A DNA stretch of 64,000 nt, from the NCBI GenBank assembly GCA_914767935.1, contig OU612043.1, positions 251,388,620 through 251,452,619 of the forward strand, read 5' to 3'. Position 1 is the stretch's first letter; each line of letters begins with the position of its first letter. A model generated the notes under the pieces. That model worked only from the letters and a program-made list of their open reading frames with translations, did no database searches and had not been told where the DNA came from. The DNA comes from Coremacera marginata. Lineage: Eukaryota; Arthropoda; Insecta; Diptera; Sciomyzidae. Positions 11,265 to 21,532 of this stretch are shown one piece after another. Position numbers and translations under genes: made by a program.

Positions 11265-12400
11265 TGGCTTAGGAGTTTTTCGACGTTTTTCAAAATATTT
11301 GTACTACAGCGCCCTCTGGTGTTCAAGATGGAACCGAGTAGATAAGTCATAAAAACTCACCGTATCCGAAAACCTCTACACACAAATTTTCATGCAAATC
11401 GGATGAACGGCTTTGGAGTTTTTCGACTTTTTATAAATATTTGTACTACAGCGCCCTCTGGTGTTCAAGATAGAATAGAGTAGATAAGTCATAAAAACTC
11501 ACCGTATCCGAAAACCTCTATATACAAATGTTCATGTAAGTCGGATGAACGGTTTCGGAGATAAGCTATAAAAACAAAATGCAGCGCCACCTACGGGGTC
11601 CAATTGTGAATCTGAATCATGAAGGGATCCACTCAAACACACTCAAAAAATTTCATCAAACTCCGTGCAGCCGTTAAGGAACAGTTTAATAACATACACA
11701 CGTGCAAATTGTATAACAGCGCCATCTAGTTTCGAGAAAGAGCAAAAAAGATAGCACCAAAACCCTTGCCGTACTCGAAAATCGCTATTTGCAAATTTTC
11801 ATCCAAATCGGATGAGCATTTTTGGAGTTTTTCACGATTTCCTAAGATTTGTACTAAGTGCTCAAGATAGCACAAAAAAGATAAGTTCAAAACACTCACC
11901 GTATCATAAAACCCCTATTTTCCAATTTTTATACAAACCGAATGCACGGTTTAGGCGTTTTTCAAGGTTTTTCAAAATATTTGTACTACAGCGCCCCCTG
12001 GTGTTCGAGATAGAACAGAGTAGATAAGTCAAAAAACTCAGCGTGCTCGAGAACCTCTACATACAAATTTTTATTCAAATCGGATGAACGGTTTTGGACT
12101 TTTTCGACTTTTTTTAAAATATTTGTACTACAGCTCCCTGTGGTATTCAAGATAAAACCAAGTTTATAAGTCATGAAAACTTACCGTTTCTGAAAATCTC
12201 TATATACCAACTTTCAAGCAAATCGGATAAGCGACTTAGGAGTTTTTCGAGGTTTTTCAAAATATTTGTACTACAGCGCCCTCTGGTGTTCGAGATAGAA
12301 CGGTGTAGATAAGTCAAAAAACTTAGCGTGTCCGAAAACCTCTACATACAAACTTTCATGCAAATCGGATGAACGGTTTCGGAGATAAGCTAAAAAAAAA
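11265..12400 (+). repeat. Tandem ~142-bp units inside the element
   Basis: Units share TTTGTACTACAGCGCCCTCT, GTGTTCAAGATAGAAC, AGTAGATAAGTC, AAACTCACCGTATCCGAAAA, and CAAATCGGATGAACGG with GGAGTTTTTCGA. The GTACTACAGC anchor occurs at 11301, 11443, 11983, 12125 and 12268, spaced 142-143 bp where undamaged. Divergent or partial units sit between 11580 and 11900. Partial units also flank the piggyBac insertion (before 8099 and at 10657-10740). All units have the same orientation, as expected for a satellite expanded inside a transposon. Confidence 0.8.
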
Positions 12401-12548
12401 GAATGACTGGAACCCAATCGCAGCGCCCCCTACCGGGTCCAACCTTTTTTCCTGAATAAAAAGTAGCCTATATGTTGACCGGGGATATAAGGAACCTGGA
12501 TGTCAAGTTTCATTGAAATCCATCCAGAGGTTTTCGCGTGATTCTTTA

Positions 12549-12581
<33 letters not shown>

Positions 12582-12724
12582 AATTTTAAAAATGTGATTT
12601 TTGGACTCAGCGTCATCCAAAACGTCCATCGCAAAAAGAATTTCAAAAAAATATTTGATGTACAGATTTTTTTTTAACAATTTTATATATATATAGATTT
12701 CATATATAAATGCGTCGAAATTTA

Positions 12725-13204
12725 GGCCTTTTCCACACTTTATCAACGCAACTTCAACTCAAGTCGCTAGCCTGTGTATTTATACCGGAACCTTCAGATT
12801 AAGCAACTTGCACGCAACAAGTTCTCGATACGTTCTCAACTTGTTGAACGCAGCGCGGCTTTCCGCAATTTTCATCTGTGACTTGTTGCATCAGTTTGTT
12901 TGTTTTGTGGATTCAATTATTTGTAGTGCAGTACGCTATATATTAATCAAGGCGAATAAGTTAATTAATTAGTTCCTTTTTTCATCAATAGATTCTAGAA
13001 GAAGAAGAAATAGTTTGCAGCATAAATAAGCAAGTATTAAATATTAAATTAGTTTTAGAAGAACAAAAACATGAATTATTATATAATTGCAACATGTTGC
13101 ACGACTTTTGAAGCAATTCTGCAAGCATTCGGCTTGCTTTTCAACTTTTCCACTGTTGCGTTAAAGTTGCGTTGGAATTGCGTTGACCAAGTGCGCAAAA
13201 GGCC
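12725..13204. mobile_element. Harbinger/PIF-like MITE, 480 bp, TTA duplication
   Basis: The left end is GGCCTTTTCCACACTT with a following TCAACGCAACTTCAAC. The right end, complemented, is GGCCTTTTGCGCACTT with TCAACGCAATTCCAAC. The inverted repeats exceed 40 bp and are partly made of repeated CAACGCAA. TTA flanks both sides (12722-12724 and 13205-13207), fitting the 3-bp TWA duplication of Harbinger/PIF elements. A frame at about 12991-13110 reads ILEEEEIVCSINKQ and onwards for about 40 codons and may be a relic of the parent's coding region. Nothing here could encode a full transposase. Confidence 0.75.
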
Positions 13205-14296
13205 TTACTTTCATCTTAACTTTATACAGCGACGTTCGGACCCACGATTTCCATTACCGACTACGATCATCTTATTACCTGTTGTATTTCATATACTTCA
13301 ATATCGTAACCAATTTGAAATAAGAGGGAATTGGATTTGGTAAAACAGCTTATCTTGCCTTAGGGTTTGCGTAATTAGAAATAGAATAATACATATAAGA
13401 GATATTCACAATATTGTGCAAATGGTCCTTCATCATATTATTTGTAAAATGGTAGAGTATATTTTTACTCTACACTAACAAAATGTACAGAGGTACACTT
13501 ACTACGCTTGTGTAAAAATGCAACACCAAAAATCCATAGTTTATATTTACTATACATATGCAATACTGAGCTGTAAGCTGACAGCTGATTGTTTTTTTTA
13601 AGACAAGTCGCTAGAAACAAAGGTATTAAAAATATGCAAATTGAAAATAATTAAACGGTAGACCCAATAAAAAATCCATTAAAAAGTCAGTGAGTAACCA
13701 GCTGTGAATTTCCTGCTTTGCAAGAAGTATTGCAAAGTTAACAGAATAAGGCCGCTCACGATTGAAGGCAAATTTTTACAACTGCACATGTTTGCAATGT
13801 CAAATACTCAAGATTGTGAAAAGCATCTTAGAAATAAGCCAAAGGAAAAAAAAAAAACGCGCGTAATAGAACATACACAAAATCACTACATACAAACCCA
13901 ATAGACTCGGGCATCATGGATGAATCGATCTTTGGTGATTTCTTAAAGAAACTTGCTGCATAAGCCAGACCTGCAGACTATTCTTAAGCGCGTCTGTCTT
14001 GTATTCGTCAATAACAGATTTGCAGAATATTCTTTAACTCATCTGCATTGGATTTGTCAACAATAAAAAAAAAAAACAAAAAGAACAAAGCAACAACGAA
14101 AACAGTAGAACACGCTATAACTTCTCTCTTTTATTTCTTGTCGAAAATGCTTGCCATTCTGCCTGAATGACTGATATATCAAAGATAAAAGATTCAGGTA
14201 ATGTGATCCAAAGAAAACATGTACAATAAAATACAATCAAAGAACCAATAAAAAAGAGAAGAGGAAAAAATATTTTTATTCACATTTCTGTCTTTT

Positions 14297-15418
14297 CCCT
14301 GCAGTGTAGTAAACTAGTTGAAATACTAGTAAATGCACTAGGTCTAAAAATACCAGCACTTGTTCAGCTCAAATGATATTTACATTGCGCAAACTGTTTA
14401 TTTTCCTGTGTTTATGTCATAGGAAAAGACAATTGTCCTCTTCTCGATATGATTTGAGGTAGTATTTTTACTGGCATTTTTAGAACTAGTTGCGATAATA
14501 GTATTTTTTAAGCCAGTAGAATTCTAGTATAATTAAAGTAGGATTTTTACTGGTACGATTTTGATCACCTGTCTACTGGTATATTAAGTATATAAAGGGC
14601 TTATTGCAATAACACGTCATGCCAATTGATTTAAGAATTGGTATTTTTAGTTCATTATATGTTTTACCTATTAACTGTTCGTGAGAGTTTTATTGTTAAC
14701 CCTCTAATGCTCAGGTTCGACTCTAGGCGGGGTTCATGCCGATCGATGTAAAACTGTAATCTGTGGAAAGCAAATTGTTTTCTTCGGAGTGTTAACGAAT
14801 TTTCAAATCACATTTCAGTTTTTACCCTTTCAATTTAAAATTAAATGTCATCATATTTTAATGAATTAAATTCGTTTTTAAAAAAAGGCTTGATTTTCAG
14901 TGAATTAAAAAACACATTAATTGAAGTGAGAATGAAGTAAAAAAAATACTAGTGAATAAAAAATTGTTCATTACATAAATAACTGGTTTACTATTAAAAA
15001 TCTAAATTGCACATTTCTCGCCTGTTAGAGGAGTTTTTCTACTGTACCAAATGAACAAACTTCAGATTAGTTTTTCTTCTCAACAAATTAGTCTAATTTG
15101 ATTTTTGGAGCGCAAGCAAAGAAAGTGGCATTAGAGGGTTAATTTCCATTATTGCATAAATATTTACCGCATTTTTAAAACTTAAAGCTTAATCTTTTTT
15201 TTATATTTGGAAATCTGTGTAAAACAAGCAACTAGCAAAGGACTTAGTTATGAGCTAGTAAAACACCTGGTATTTTTGAAGTAGCTGCATTACAGATAGT
15301 AACTCTTTGTCTAGTAAGTTATGACTAGTTAAATGTCTAGTATGTTTCTGACTAGTTTTATTTCAACTAGTGTGTTAACTAGTCAAATTCATGACTAGTA
15401 TGATTTTCCACTGCAGGG
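14297..15418. mobile_element. TIR element rich in ACTAG motifs, with nested MITE
   Basis: Both termini read CCCTGCAGTG inward. ACTAG/CTAGT pentamers are packed near both ends (for example ACTAGTTGAAATACTAG on the left, and many between 15240 and 15400 on the right), together with repeated AGTATTTTTACTGG phrases. Removing the nested element (14700-15138) leaves about 680 bp with no coding capacity. A target duplication was not resolved, so the superfamily is unknown. Dense subterminal repeats of this kind usually serve as transposase binding sites. Confidence 0.6.
14700..15138. mobile_element. piggyBac-type MITE, 439 bp, TTAA duplication
   Basis: Termini are CCCTCTAATGC on both sides in inverted orientation, flanked by TTAA at 14696-14699 and 15139-15142. 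The TTAA duplication and CCC-starting ends are diagnostic of piggyBac-superfamily non-autonomous elements. Its end sequence differs from the CCCTTTCA ends of the copy at 8103, so it depends on a different piggyBac lineage. It is inserted into the ACTAG-rich element and is therefore younger than it. Confidence 0.82.
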
Positions 15419-15758
15419 TTGTTTGTTAACGAAACTTCCCCAACGATTCGGTGTTGTATTCATGCACAAAAAATCTCTGTATTTGTTTCTGTATTCCATT
15501 CTTGCACGAATTTGGAACATTTATATCAAATTTTCGTCAGTGAAATGTATGGCCGAATCAGCATGTTTCATCCATGAATCGGAAAAATCACGAATGTTTC
15601 TCTTATGATTTTTTTAAGAACAGAACTACTGGGAATGGTTCATGTGTGTATGCATGCGTGCATGTAAACATTCATAATAATATCATTTTATGTGTTTATG
15701 TGTTTAGGTAAAATATACCAACAACGATCCAAGATCATCAACGCAACGCAGAGACAAG

Positions 15759-16477
15759 GGCTCTCATCACGTATGACGAAAATCGTTTGACGATATGATT
15801 TTGACTATACTTTATCACGTGACACTAGAATTTTACTTGCGTCATAACGATATCGTTTTACTTGCTTCATATATGCCAAATGCTATCGTTTTGACGATTG
15901 AATTGACACGATAAATAATTTGGTATTGTTTGTGCTATTTATTTGATTTTAATTTGTTAAATTTATAAAATTTAAATATTTCGGAGCGAAAATTTAATTC
16001 TATTTTGTTTTTTTTTTTTTGCGTTATGATGAGGATGAGGAAAAATTGAGTTTTTGCGACAACGACAAATCTCTTCCATCAAAAGGGTATGTGTTGTACT
16101 TACAATATTCCACCGTAAGTAGTTCTGATAATTTTTTGTCAAATAAATGACGCTTGCGTGTTTGCGACATAATTGTTGGCCAGATGCCGGTGTTCATCAA
16201 CGAAATATGATTTTGAACACATTAATACGAAAATATTTGATTAAATAATCAATAATACTTACATTTTGGCTGCTGATATCACGTCAAACTACAACAAACA
16301 ATAAAAAATTTAAGAAAATTTCACTTTTGGTGCAGAACTTATATTTTCTACTGACTTTCAAACTTTAGCAAACTGAACGATAGACGAGAAAACAGTGATG
16401 CATTTATATGAAGCAAACACTTGACGATATCGTTCTATAGTATCGTTTGAACGATGATCGTTCTGAAAGTGAGAGCC
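15759..16477. mobile_element. TIR element with CGATATCG-type repeats, about 719 bp
   Basis: The ends read GGCTCTCA inward on both sides (left 15759, right end at 16477). Inside each end are repeated palindromic phrases built from ATCGTT/AACGAT, including CGATATCG near 15849 and 16424, TTTGACGAT and GTTTGAACGATGATCG. No coding capacity remains. A target-site duplication is not clear, so the borders may be off by a few bases. The architecture resembles the ACTAG-rich neighbour but with a different motif. Confidence 0.6.
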
Positions 16478-16571
16478 AATAACGTGTCAATAGTGCAGTC
16501 GACATCAATTGCGGGCTGCTGTGTTGAACATCTCTAGCCTACTTGAATTCATAGTACATAGTTCATGTACA

Positions 16572-17920
16572 CTAGAGTGGTTCTTATTTTTTCTTCGAAA
16601 GTAATGACTTACGCACAGGGGTTTTTTTCCTTAACATGACAGAGGCAAGCTTTGAAATGTTCAGGAAAAAATAATAAAATTTAAACGTGCCTCAAGCGAC
16701 ATTTATATTGAAGATCTGATTTACGTAAATGAGAAAATAGTGCTGTTTTTCCAAAAACGTCGCAATTCCATTTTTTTAAGCCTAAATTTTGAAAAATCCT
16801 GGTACGCACTTCGTCTTTTTAAAAATTTTTGTATAAAATGAGTCATCGAACATGAAAATCAGACTTAATTTATCAGAGTTGGCAAAAAATCTAATTTGTT
16901 TTCTTGTTGTATTAAATAAATCGCAAAAATCCGAATTTTAAAAAAAGTTCAGTGAAATGTCATGGAAATATTTTCCAAAACCATGCCTAATACAAATAAA
17001 AAAAATGGTGCGATTACGTTTAATAATTTGGTCGTTATGAAATTTTTTGCTGAAAGTATGCCTTTTTGGAAATTTTGAGTATTTTTGTTTGGGTATTTTT
17101 ACGAAAAATACCCAAAAAATTCCCAAAAACCAAAATATATAAATTTTGCAAAAAGCAAACAAGAAATGAACTTAAAATAGTTTTGAGCTATTTTGTGCCA
17201 AAAATTAAAAAAAGAAAAATAGGATCAAAAAGTTTTAGCTGTTGAAACTTGACTTTTTTTTTTTTTAAAAATCCCTAAAGTGCTCTTTTCTGTCATATCA
17301 AGCACATAAAAAAATCATAAAAAAACAAACATAGATAACATAGATTTCTCATTTAAAATGTCTTCAATAATTCTTAAAAATATATTTGATTTTCTTTCGA
17401 AAAATTTTAAAACTCCAGGGTTGCCAAGCTATGTATAGGAAAATTGGTAAGGAAATCAACTTTTCCAGCAACTTACAAATGTATAGTATTAGAAAATATT
17501 TCCATGGAATTTCACTGAATTTTTTTAAAATTTCGATTTATGTGATTTTTTTTTTTAATACAACAAGAACAAAATTAGATTTTTTCCCAAAAGTTAAAAG
17601 TCATAACTACGGTAATTTAACTCTGATTTAAATGCTTCACTCATTTTAAAAAAAAAAATTTAATAAAAAACTAAATGTTTACCAGTTTTTTGAAAATTTG
17701 AGCTTCTAAAAATATGATTGGGATTTTTTTTGGGAAAACAGCACTATTTTCCTATATAAATTAGAGATCGCTTATAAATTATAGAGATCGCTTGAGGCGC
17801 GCTTAAATATCAATATGTTTTCCTGAAAATTCCATCGTCATGTTAGGGAACGAAATCCTGGTGCGTAGTTAAAAATCAGAAAAACACATTTTTTGCTCCA
17901 TACAACTAAGGACCACTCTA
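16572..17920. mobile_element. Long-inverted-repeat (foldback) element, 1349 bp
   Basis: The ends are CTAGAGTGGTTCTTA and, complemented, TTAGAGTGGTCCTTA. The inverted arms continue almost to the centre near 17250, about 650 bp each, with landmarks in both arms such as AAATAGTGCTGTTTT, ACTGGTA, TCTTGTTGTATTAAA and TTCAGTGAAAT with CATGGAAATATTTTC. ATGTACA flanks both sides as a direct repeat (16565-16571 and 17921-17927), a 7-bp duplication candidate, though TGTACA is itself palindromic. No coding capacity is seen. A decayed relative lies at 2640-3300. Confidence 0.72.
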
Positions 17921-17929
17921 ATGTACATA

Positions 17930-18715
17930 GACATGCAATATCTTCAGTCTATTTAATAAATATATAATAAATCTTGTTTTTTTGCTACTAAAACACTACC
18001 TGTAGGCAGTATTTATTTAATATCTAATGCTGTAATTAATTTTCCAACAAGTTCAATATCACCTAATTTAACCTTTTTAATGGACGTTCTAACCTAAAAT
18101 AAAATTTAAACTTCATCACAAAGTAATAATTTTTTTACAATGTGTCTAGACTGAAAACCTGAAGCCTGAAAATGGATCTAAATATGTTCCACTGAATTCG
18201 TATTAGAGAATTGCGGGAGCCGTCTAAAAAAATTTGTTTTCAGACTCAAGACAATTTTTTTCAATAGCAACTGGAAAATAATTTCAATTTTAGTTTATAA
18301 AATTTTGTATAAAAAAGATTTTATCGTTATAATCACATGTATGACGATAATATTATTTTTAACAAAATTTTTCTTGCTCACTAATGAATAAAAAATTCTA
18401 ATATTACTAGCACCAAGAATTTGCTTTCCGTTTGGATGGTACATTTCAACATCAAAATAATAAAAAAAAAATTGCCTAACAATATTGAAGAAACCACATC
18501 CTCATAAAAATAAAGCTCTTGAATCACAATCCATTTATTGAGATTCTGAATAAGTTCCCTTACTTTAGAGTTATAATCAACGGTTTTAATATAAAATAAT
18601 TATGAAAACTGTTTTATATGTAATTTCATGTATTTTTTATTATAATTTTTTTTTTTTTTAATTATTTTTTTTTTAAATCTATGTACTTATGACAGTAATC
18701 AAATTATGGTAGTTA
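17930..18715. other. AT-rich DNA downstream of Lsp2
   Basis: No gene is evident. The part nearest 18722 is the 3' flank of Lsp2 on the minus strand. A minus-strand AATAAA at 18636-18641 (TTTATT on the plus strand), about 80 nt after the stop, is a plausible polyadenylation signal. Confidence 0.4.
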
Positions 18716-18721
18716 ATTAGC

Positions 18722-20827
18722 TTAAACCAAGTTAGTTGTGTCTGTCTTGTGGAAGATCTTGACATCATGGAAGTGGAAGTTGTTCACGTCGAAGTAGTAG
18801 TCGTGTTTAACGGGACGGTTGAATGGGAAGCCGAATGGCAAAGCATCAACAAATCTAGCACCTGAGCCTACACCGCAAGAGACAATAGGATCGAATCCAG
18901 TGAATTGCTTAACTGCTGGTTCATAGAATGGAAAAACCATGAAGAATAATTGGTAAGTTGCTCCTCCCTTCTTTCCTCTGGGTAACATCATTCTGCGAGG
19001 TACTCCGCAATGCGATTCAACTTGGTTCAGTGGGAATGTGTAGTCGGTGTTGGTGGCATCCATAACCTTCTGGTAAAGTTCCAAGTATGTAGTTCTGTCA
19101 TTGACGTACCAGGTGAAGTCGTTGGAGTTGCGCTTGATGGTGTTGGCACCGGCAACCAAATCAACTGTGAAGTGATCAAGTTCGAAGAAGTTCATGTAGT
19201 TGTCCTCCAAATGAATAACTTTTCCGTTCTCATCGTATTTTGGTCCAAGGAAAATTTTAACTATGGCATGTTGGGCCTTGTCGGATGTCAAGTCCAACGA
19301 AAATTCGAAGGGCTTGTGGTTCAAACGATATTGACGGGCCTTGATCACAAAGCTATGTCCATCGATGTGAGAATTGCGACCGAATTTCAGTAACTCATCA
19401 GTGGTGGTTTTTGGTTCAATCTCCACATTAACAGCGTTACTAATATCAGCATCAAAGTACTCGAAGTAAGTGAAGAGGCTTTCAGGAACTTGGACCTTCT
19501 CAATTTTGACTCCGTCGAAAGTAAAATCTTTTTTGGTATATTCTGGGAATGTCTCCATCAATCGCCAGTAATAGGAAGTTATTTCCTTGTACATTTCGAA
19601 GAAGAGAGGATCGCGCAGAGAGGTTTCGTAATGCATAAAAGTATTGGGAAGAGTTTCGTAATACTTGCCATAAGAACGGCCTTCATTAACAATGTAGCGG
19701 TAGTATTTGTCTAGACTGCCGTAGAACTTTTTGTCTACGCTGTCGGCGTTACCCTGCAGAATGTTGCCCAAAGTGTCAATAACCTCCAAATCCGTCTTGG
19801 TATTCTTGTCAATGAAGTCGACAATACGTTTGGAGTAAATTTCAACATTCTTGATGTACTCGTAGTTTTCGGAATAGTAGAAGTTGTACTCGTTGTCACG
19901 GTTGGGGAAGCTTACACCGGGGTAGTAGTGAAGTCCACTTATATAGCCGGAGTCAACATCTTCGTACATATTGAAGGTGGGAATCTCACCCAAATCATGG
20001 GAGAGACGCTCCATGTAGTAGCGAGCCAACATCTGCCAATGAAGGAAAATGAAGAACTCTCCACGACGATCCTTATGTAGTTGTCTATCCTCGGGCCCCT
20101 CTGAGAAGTATGGATAGTCAAGGTTGTAGTAGTAGTAGAACGCATTCATGCCAATATCTTCCAGGAAGTATGCCAAGTTGTTGTCGTAGTTCATGTCGCC
20201 GTACACGTTCGAGTAGTTAGACTTGATAACCACATTGAAGATGTTGTCCAGTTTCTTTACATTGTGGAAGTTGTGCATCTTGTATTTCTCGGCTTGTTCC
20301 AAGGTCTCTGCATCGAAGAAGAACCATGGATGAATTTCATAGATAGCTGGCAAGACGATACCCTCCAGATCCTTGCGGAATAGACAAGCTACTGTGGTCG
20401 AGTAAATGAACAGTTGCTTGTTGCAATGCAAACGAGCCCACATGACAGCGTGGGAGAATGCATTCCAGTCCTTGGCGAAGTAAAACATGCGAGTGAGCCC
20501 AGCAGCATATTCCTCATGACGATCGTACATCACGCTGAATACTTCGTCATCGAGAAGCGGCTTGTGTTGCCACAGCTCAAGGAAATCCTCGAAGAATTCA
20601 ACATGGTGGAAGTCATCAAGATGTTCCCATGGTTTGTACTCGTAGAAGCTTTTGTCGAATTTGGTCACAAACACGTCATCTTGATAAATGTGTTGGAAAA
20701 TCTCAAGGATAAACTTTTGCTTGATCAGGAAATCTTTGTCAGCCGGCTTGGACTCAATATTCTTAGAGGACACCGTCGATATAATAGCCAAGGCTACAAC
20801 CACTACTGCCGTGAACGACTTCATCAT
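18722..20827 (-). CDS. Lsp2: Larval serum protein 2 (hexamerin storage protein), intact
   Basis: This is a 701-residue intronless ORF, the length and structure expected of Lsp2. Hexamerins are made by larval fat body, secreted into haemolymph as hexamers, and taken up again to supply amino acids for metamorphosis. Residues 1 to about 22 are a signal peptide (basic start, then AVVVVALAIIS). The hemocyanin N domain follows (KQKFILEIFQHIYQ, PWEH, YDRHEEY), then the M domain (NKQLFIYS, LPAIYEIHPWFFF, DRRGEFFIFLHWQMLARYY, ERLSHDLGEIP) and the Ig-like C domain (FEFSLDLTSDKAQHAIVKIF, DRTTYLEL, HCGVPRRMMLPRGKKGG, FPFNRPVKHDYYFDV). It is very rich in Phe and Tyr, as in arylphorin-type storage proteins, and lacks the copper-binding histidine sets of true hemocyanins. 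The second Met (20824) may be the real start, since family proteins begin MKSF. No stops or frameshifts are seen. Confidence 0.97.
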   Translation of the reverse strand: MMKSFTAVVVVALAIISTVSSKNIESKPADKDFLIKQKFILEIFQHIYQDDVFVTKFDKSFYEYKPWEHLDDFHHVEFFEDFLELWQHKPLLDDEVFSVMYDRHEEYAAGLTRMFYFAKDWNAFSHAVMWARLHCNKQLFIYSTTVACLFRKDLEGIVLPAIYEIHPWFFFDAETLEQAEKYKMHNFHNVKKLDNIFNVVIKSNYSNVYGDMNYDNNLAYFLEDIGMNAFYYYYNLDYPYFSEGPEDRQLHKDRRGEFFIFLHWQMLARYYMERLSHDLGEIPTFNMYEDVDSGYISGLHYYPGVSFPNRDNEYNFYYSENYEYIKNVEIYSKRIVDFIDKNTKTDLEVIDTLGNILQGNADSVDKKFYGSLDKYYRYIVNEGRSYGKYYETLPNTFMHYETSLRDPLFFEMYKEITSYYWRLMETFPEYTKKDFTFDGVKIEKVQVPESLFTYFEYFDADISNAVNVEIEPKTTTDELLKFGRNSHIDGHSFVIKARQYRLNHKPFEFSLDLTSDKAQHAIVKIFLGPKYDENGKVIHLEDNYMNFFELDHFTVDLVAGANTIKRNSNDFTWYVNDRTTYLELYQKVMDATNTDYTFPLNQVESHCGVPRRMMLPRGKKGGATYQLFFMVFPFYEPAVKQFTGFDPIVSCGVGSGARFVDALPFGFPFNRPVKHDYYFDVNNFHFHDVKIFHKTDTTNLV

Positions 20828-20859
20828 TCGAAATCATACAGGTCTACTCAGCGTCTAAG

Positions 20860-20869
20860 CTATTTATAC
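20860..20869 (-). promoter_or_regulatory. TATA box of Lsp2
   Basis: On the minus strand GTATAAATAG lies about 35 nt before the first ATG, giving a very short 5' UTR if transcription starts 25-30 nt downstream. This is the only strong TATA match in the upstream 200 bp and is in the expected position for a highly expressed storage-protein gene. Confidence 0.7.
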
Positions 20870-20905
20870 TCGTACAGCAGCATTTCTGTGTCTCCCAACG
20901 CCAGC

Positions 20906-21025
20906 TTATCTGTCTACGCAAAACTGCTGAGCCAGATGTCATAACCTTTACCTCAAGCAACAGATGTTGCCTGAATATGCACCGTAATGCAAAAGATTGT
21001 CTGGTGAAAAAAAGTATTCTTATCA
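20906..21025 (-). promoter_or_regulatory. Two GATA-factor motifs upstream of Lsp2
   Basis: On the minus strand AGATAA (20906-20911) and TGATAA (21020-21025) match WGATAR. GATA sites are common in fat-body enhancers of flies, which fits the expected tissue. Such short motifs also occur by chance, so this is suggestive only. Confidence 0.3.
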
Positions 21026-21532
21026 GCTCAGTTATGTGTTAATACCGGCTGAGGCGGCAAATTTAAAAATAAAATTTTTAGCGTTATCTCAGTAGCTGTT
21101 GCCGGTGTTTGATATTTCAAATTCACTATTCTTCTGTTACTTACACTGCAAAAACCAAGACAGCGTAAAAAGGCTCCACGTGGCTTTTAATAGGAGAGAA
21201 CATGTCGAAAAACTATTGCTTTGCTAAAAATTTACTCTTGAATTATTCTTAAGATTATTTCGCTACCGGAAGTAATATAAATGGAAAAATTCTATATCTT
21301 CGGCTTGATTCAGTTTAATTTTTTACTCTTCTTCTTTCAGCGAACTTAGCAACAATATTTTCTTTTAGAATGTAGTTTTTTTATTGGTATTTATGAACTA
21401 TAAGCAAATTTTCATTAAGCTAAATTATAAGATTACTTTGAAACTAAAACTTTGTAGAACTAAAACCTTTATGCTTGGATATTCTCTGAAAATAGTGGTA
21501 AATGTATAGTCCCGTGTGTTGTTCTTATTACA
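21026..21532. other. Lsp2 upstream flank, no gene seen
   Basis: This is AT-rich DNA between the Lsp2 promoter and the LINE poly(A) tail. I see no ORF of interest and no repeat. Confidence 0.4.

Larger units (their letters stand above)
7809..12700 (+). mobile_element. DINE-1/mini-me-like element with internal satellite, split by piggyBac
   Basis: The left end reads ACTAGCTGAATACCCGGC. The right end has a CAGA tetranucleotide run (12550-12579), a conserved core, and a TA run ending TATATAGATT, the same end as the copy at 2273. Between them are many ~142-bp units (see 11265-12400) and a TA-rich minisatellite (10797-11260). The unit sequence is broken at 8099 and resumes at 10657, exactly flanking the piggyBac element. 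Without that insertion the element would be about 2.3 kb. It encodes no protein. Classification as Helitron-related is by resemblance of the microsatellite/core arrangement. The 5' and 3' hallmarks of active Helitrons (5' TC, 3' hairpin plus CTRR) were not demonstrated. Confidence 0.55.

Noticed and set aside
14713..14723. Perfect Pol III B box (GGTTCGACTC) inside the TTAA MITE
   Set aside because: There is no A box at the right distance and no tRNA fold. It is part of the MITE's terminal region.
19010..20944. Plus-strand ORFs of up to 176 codons opposite Lsp2
   Set aside because: They are antisense shadows of the highly biased Lsp2 coding sequence, with no independent motifs.
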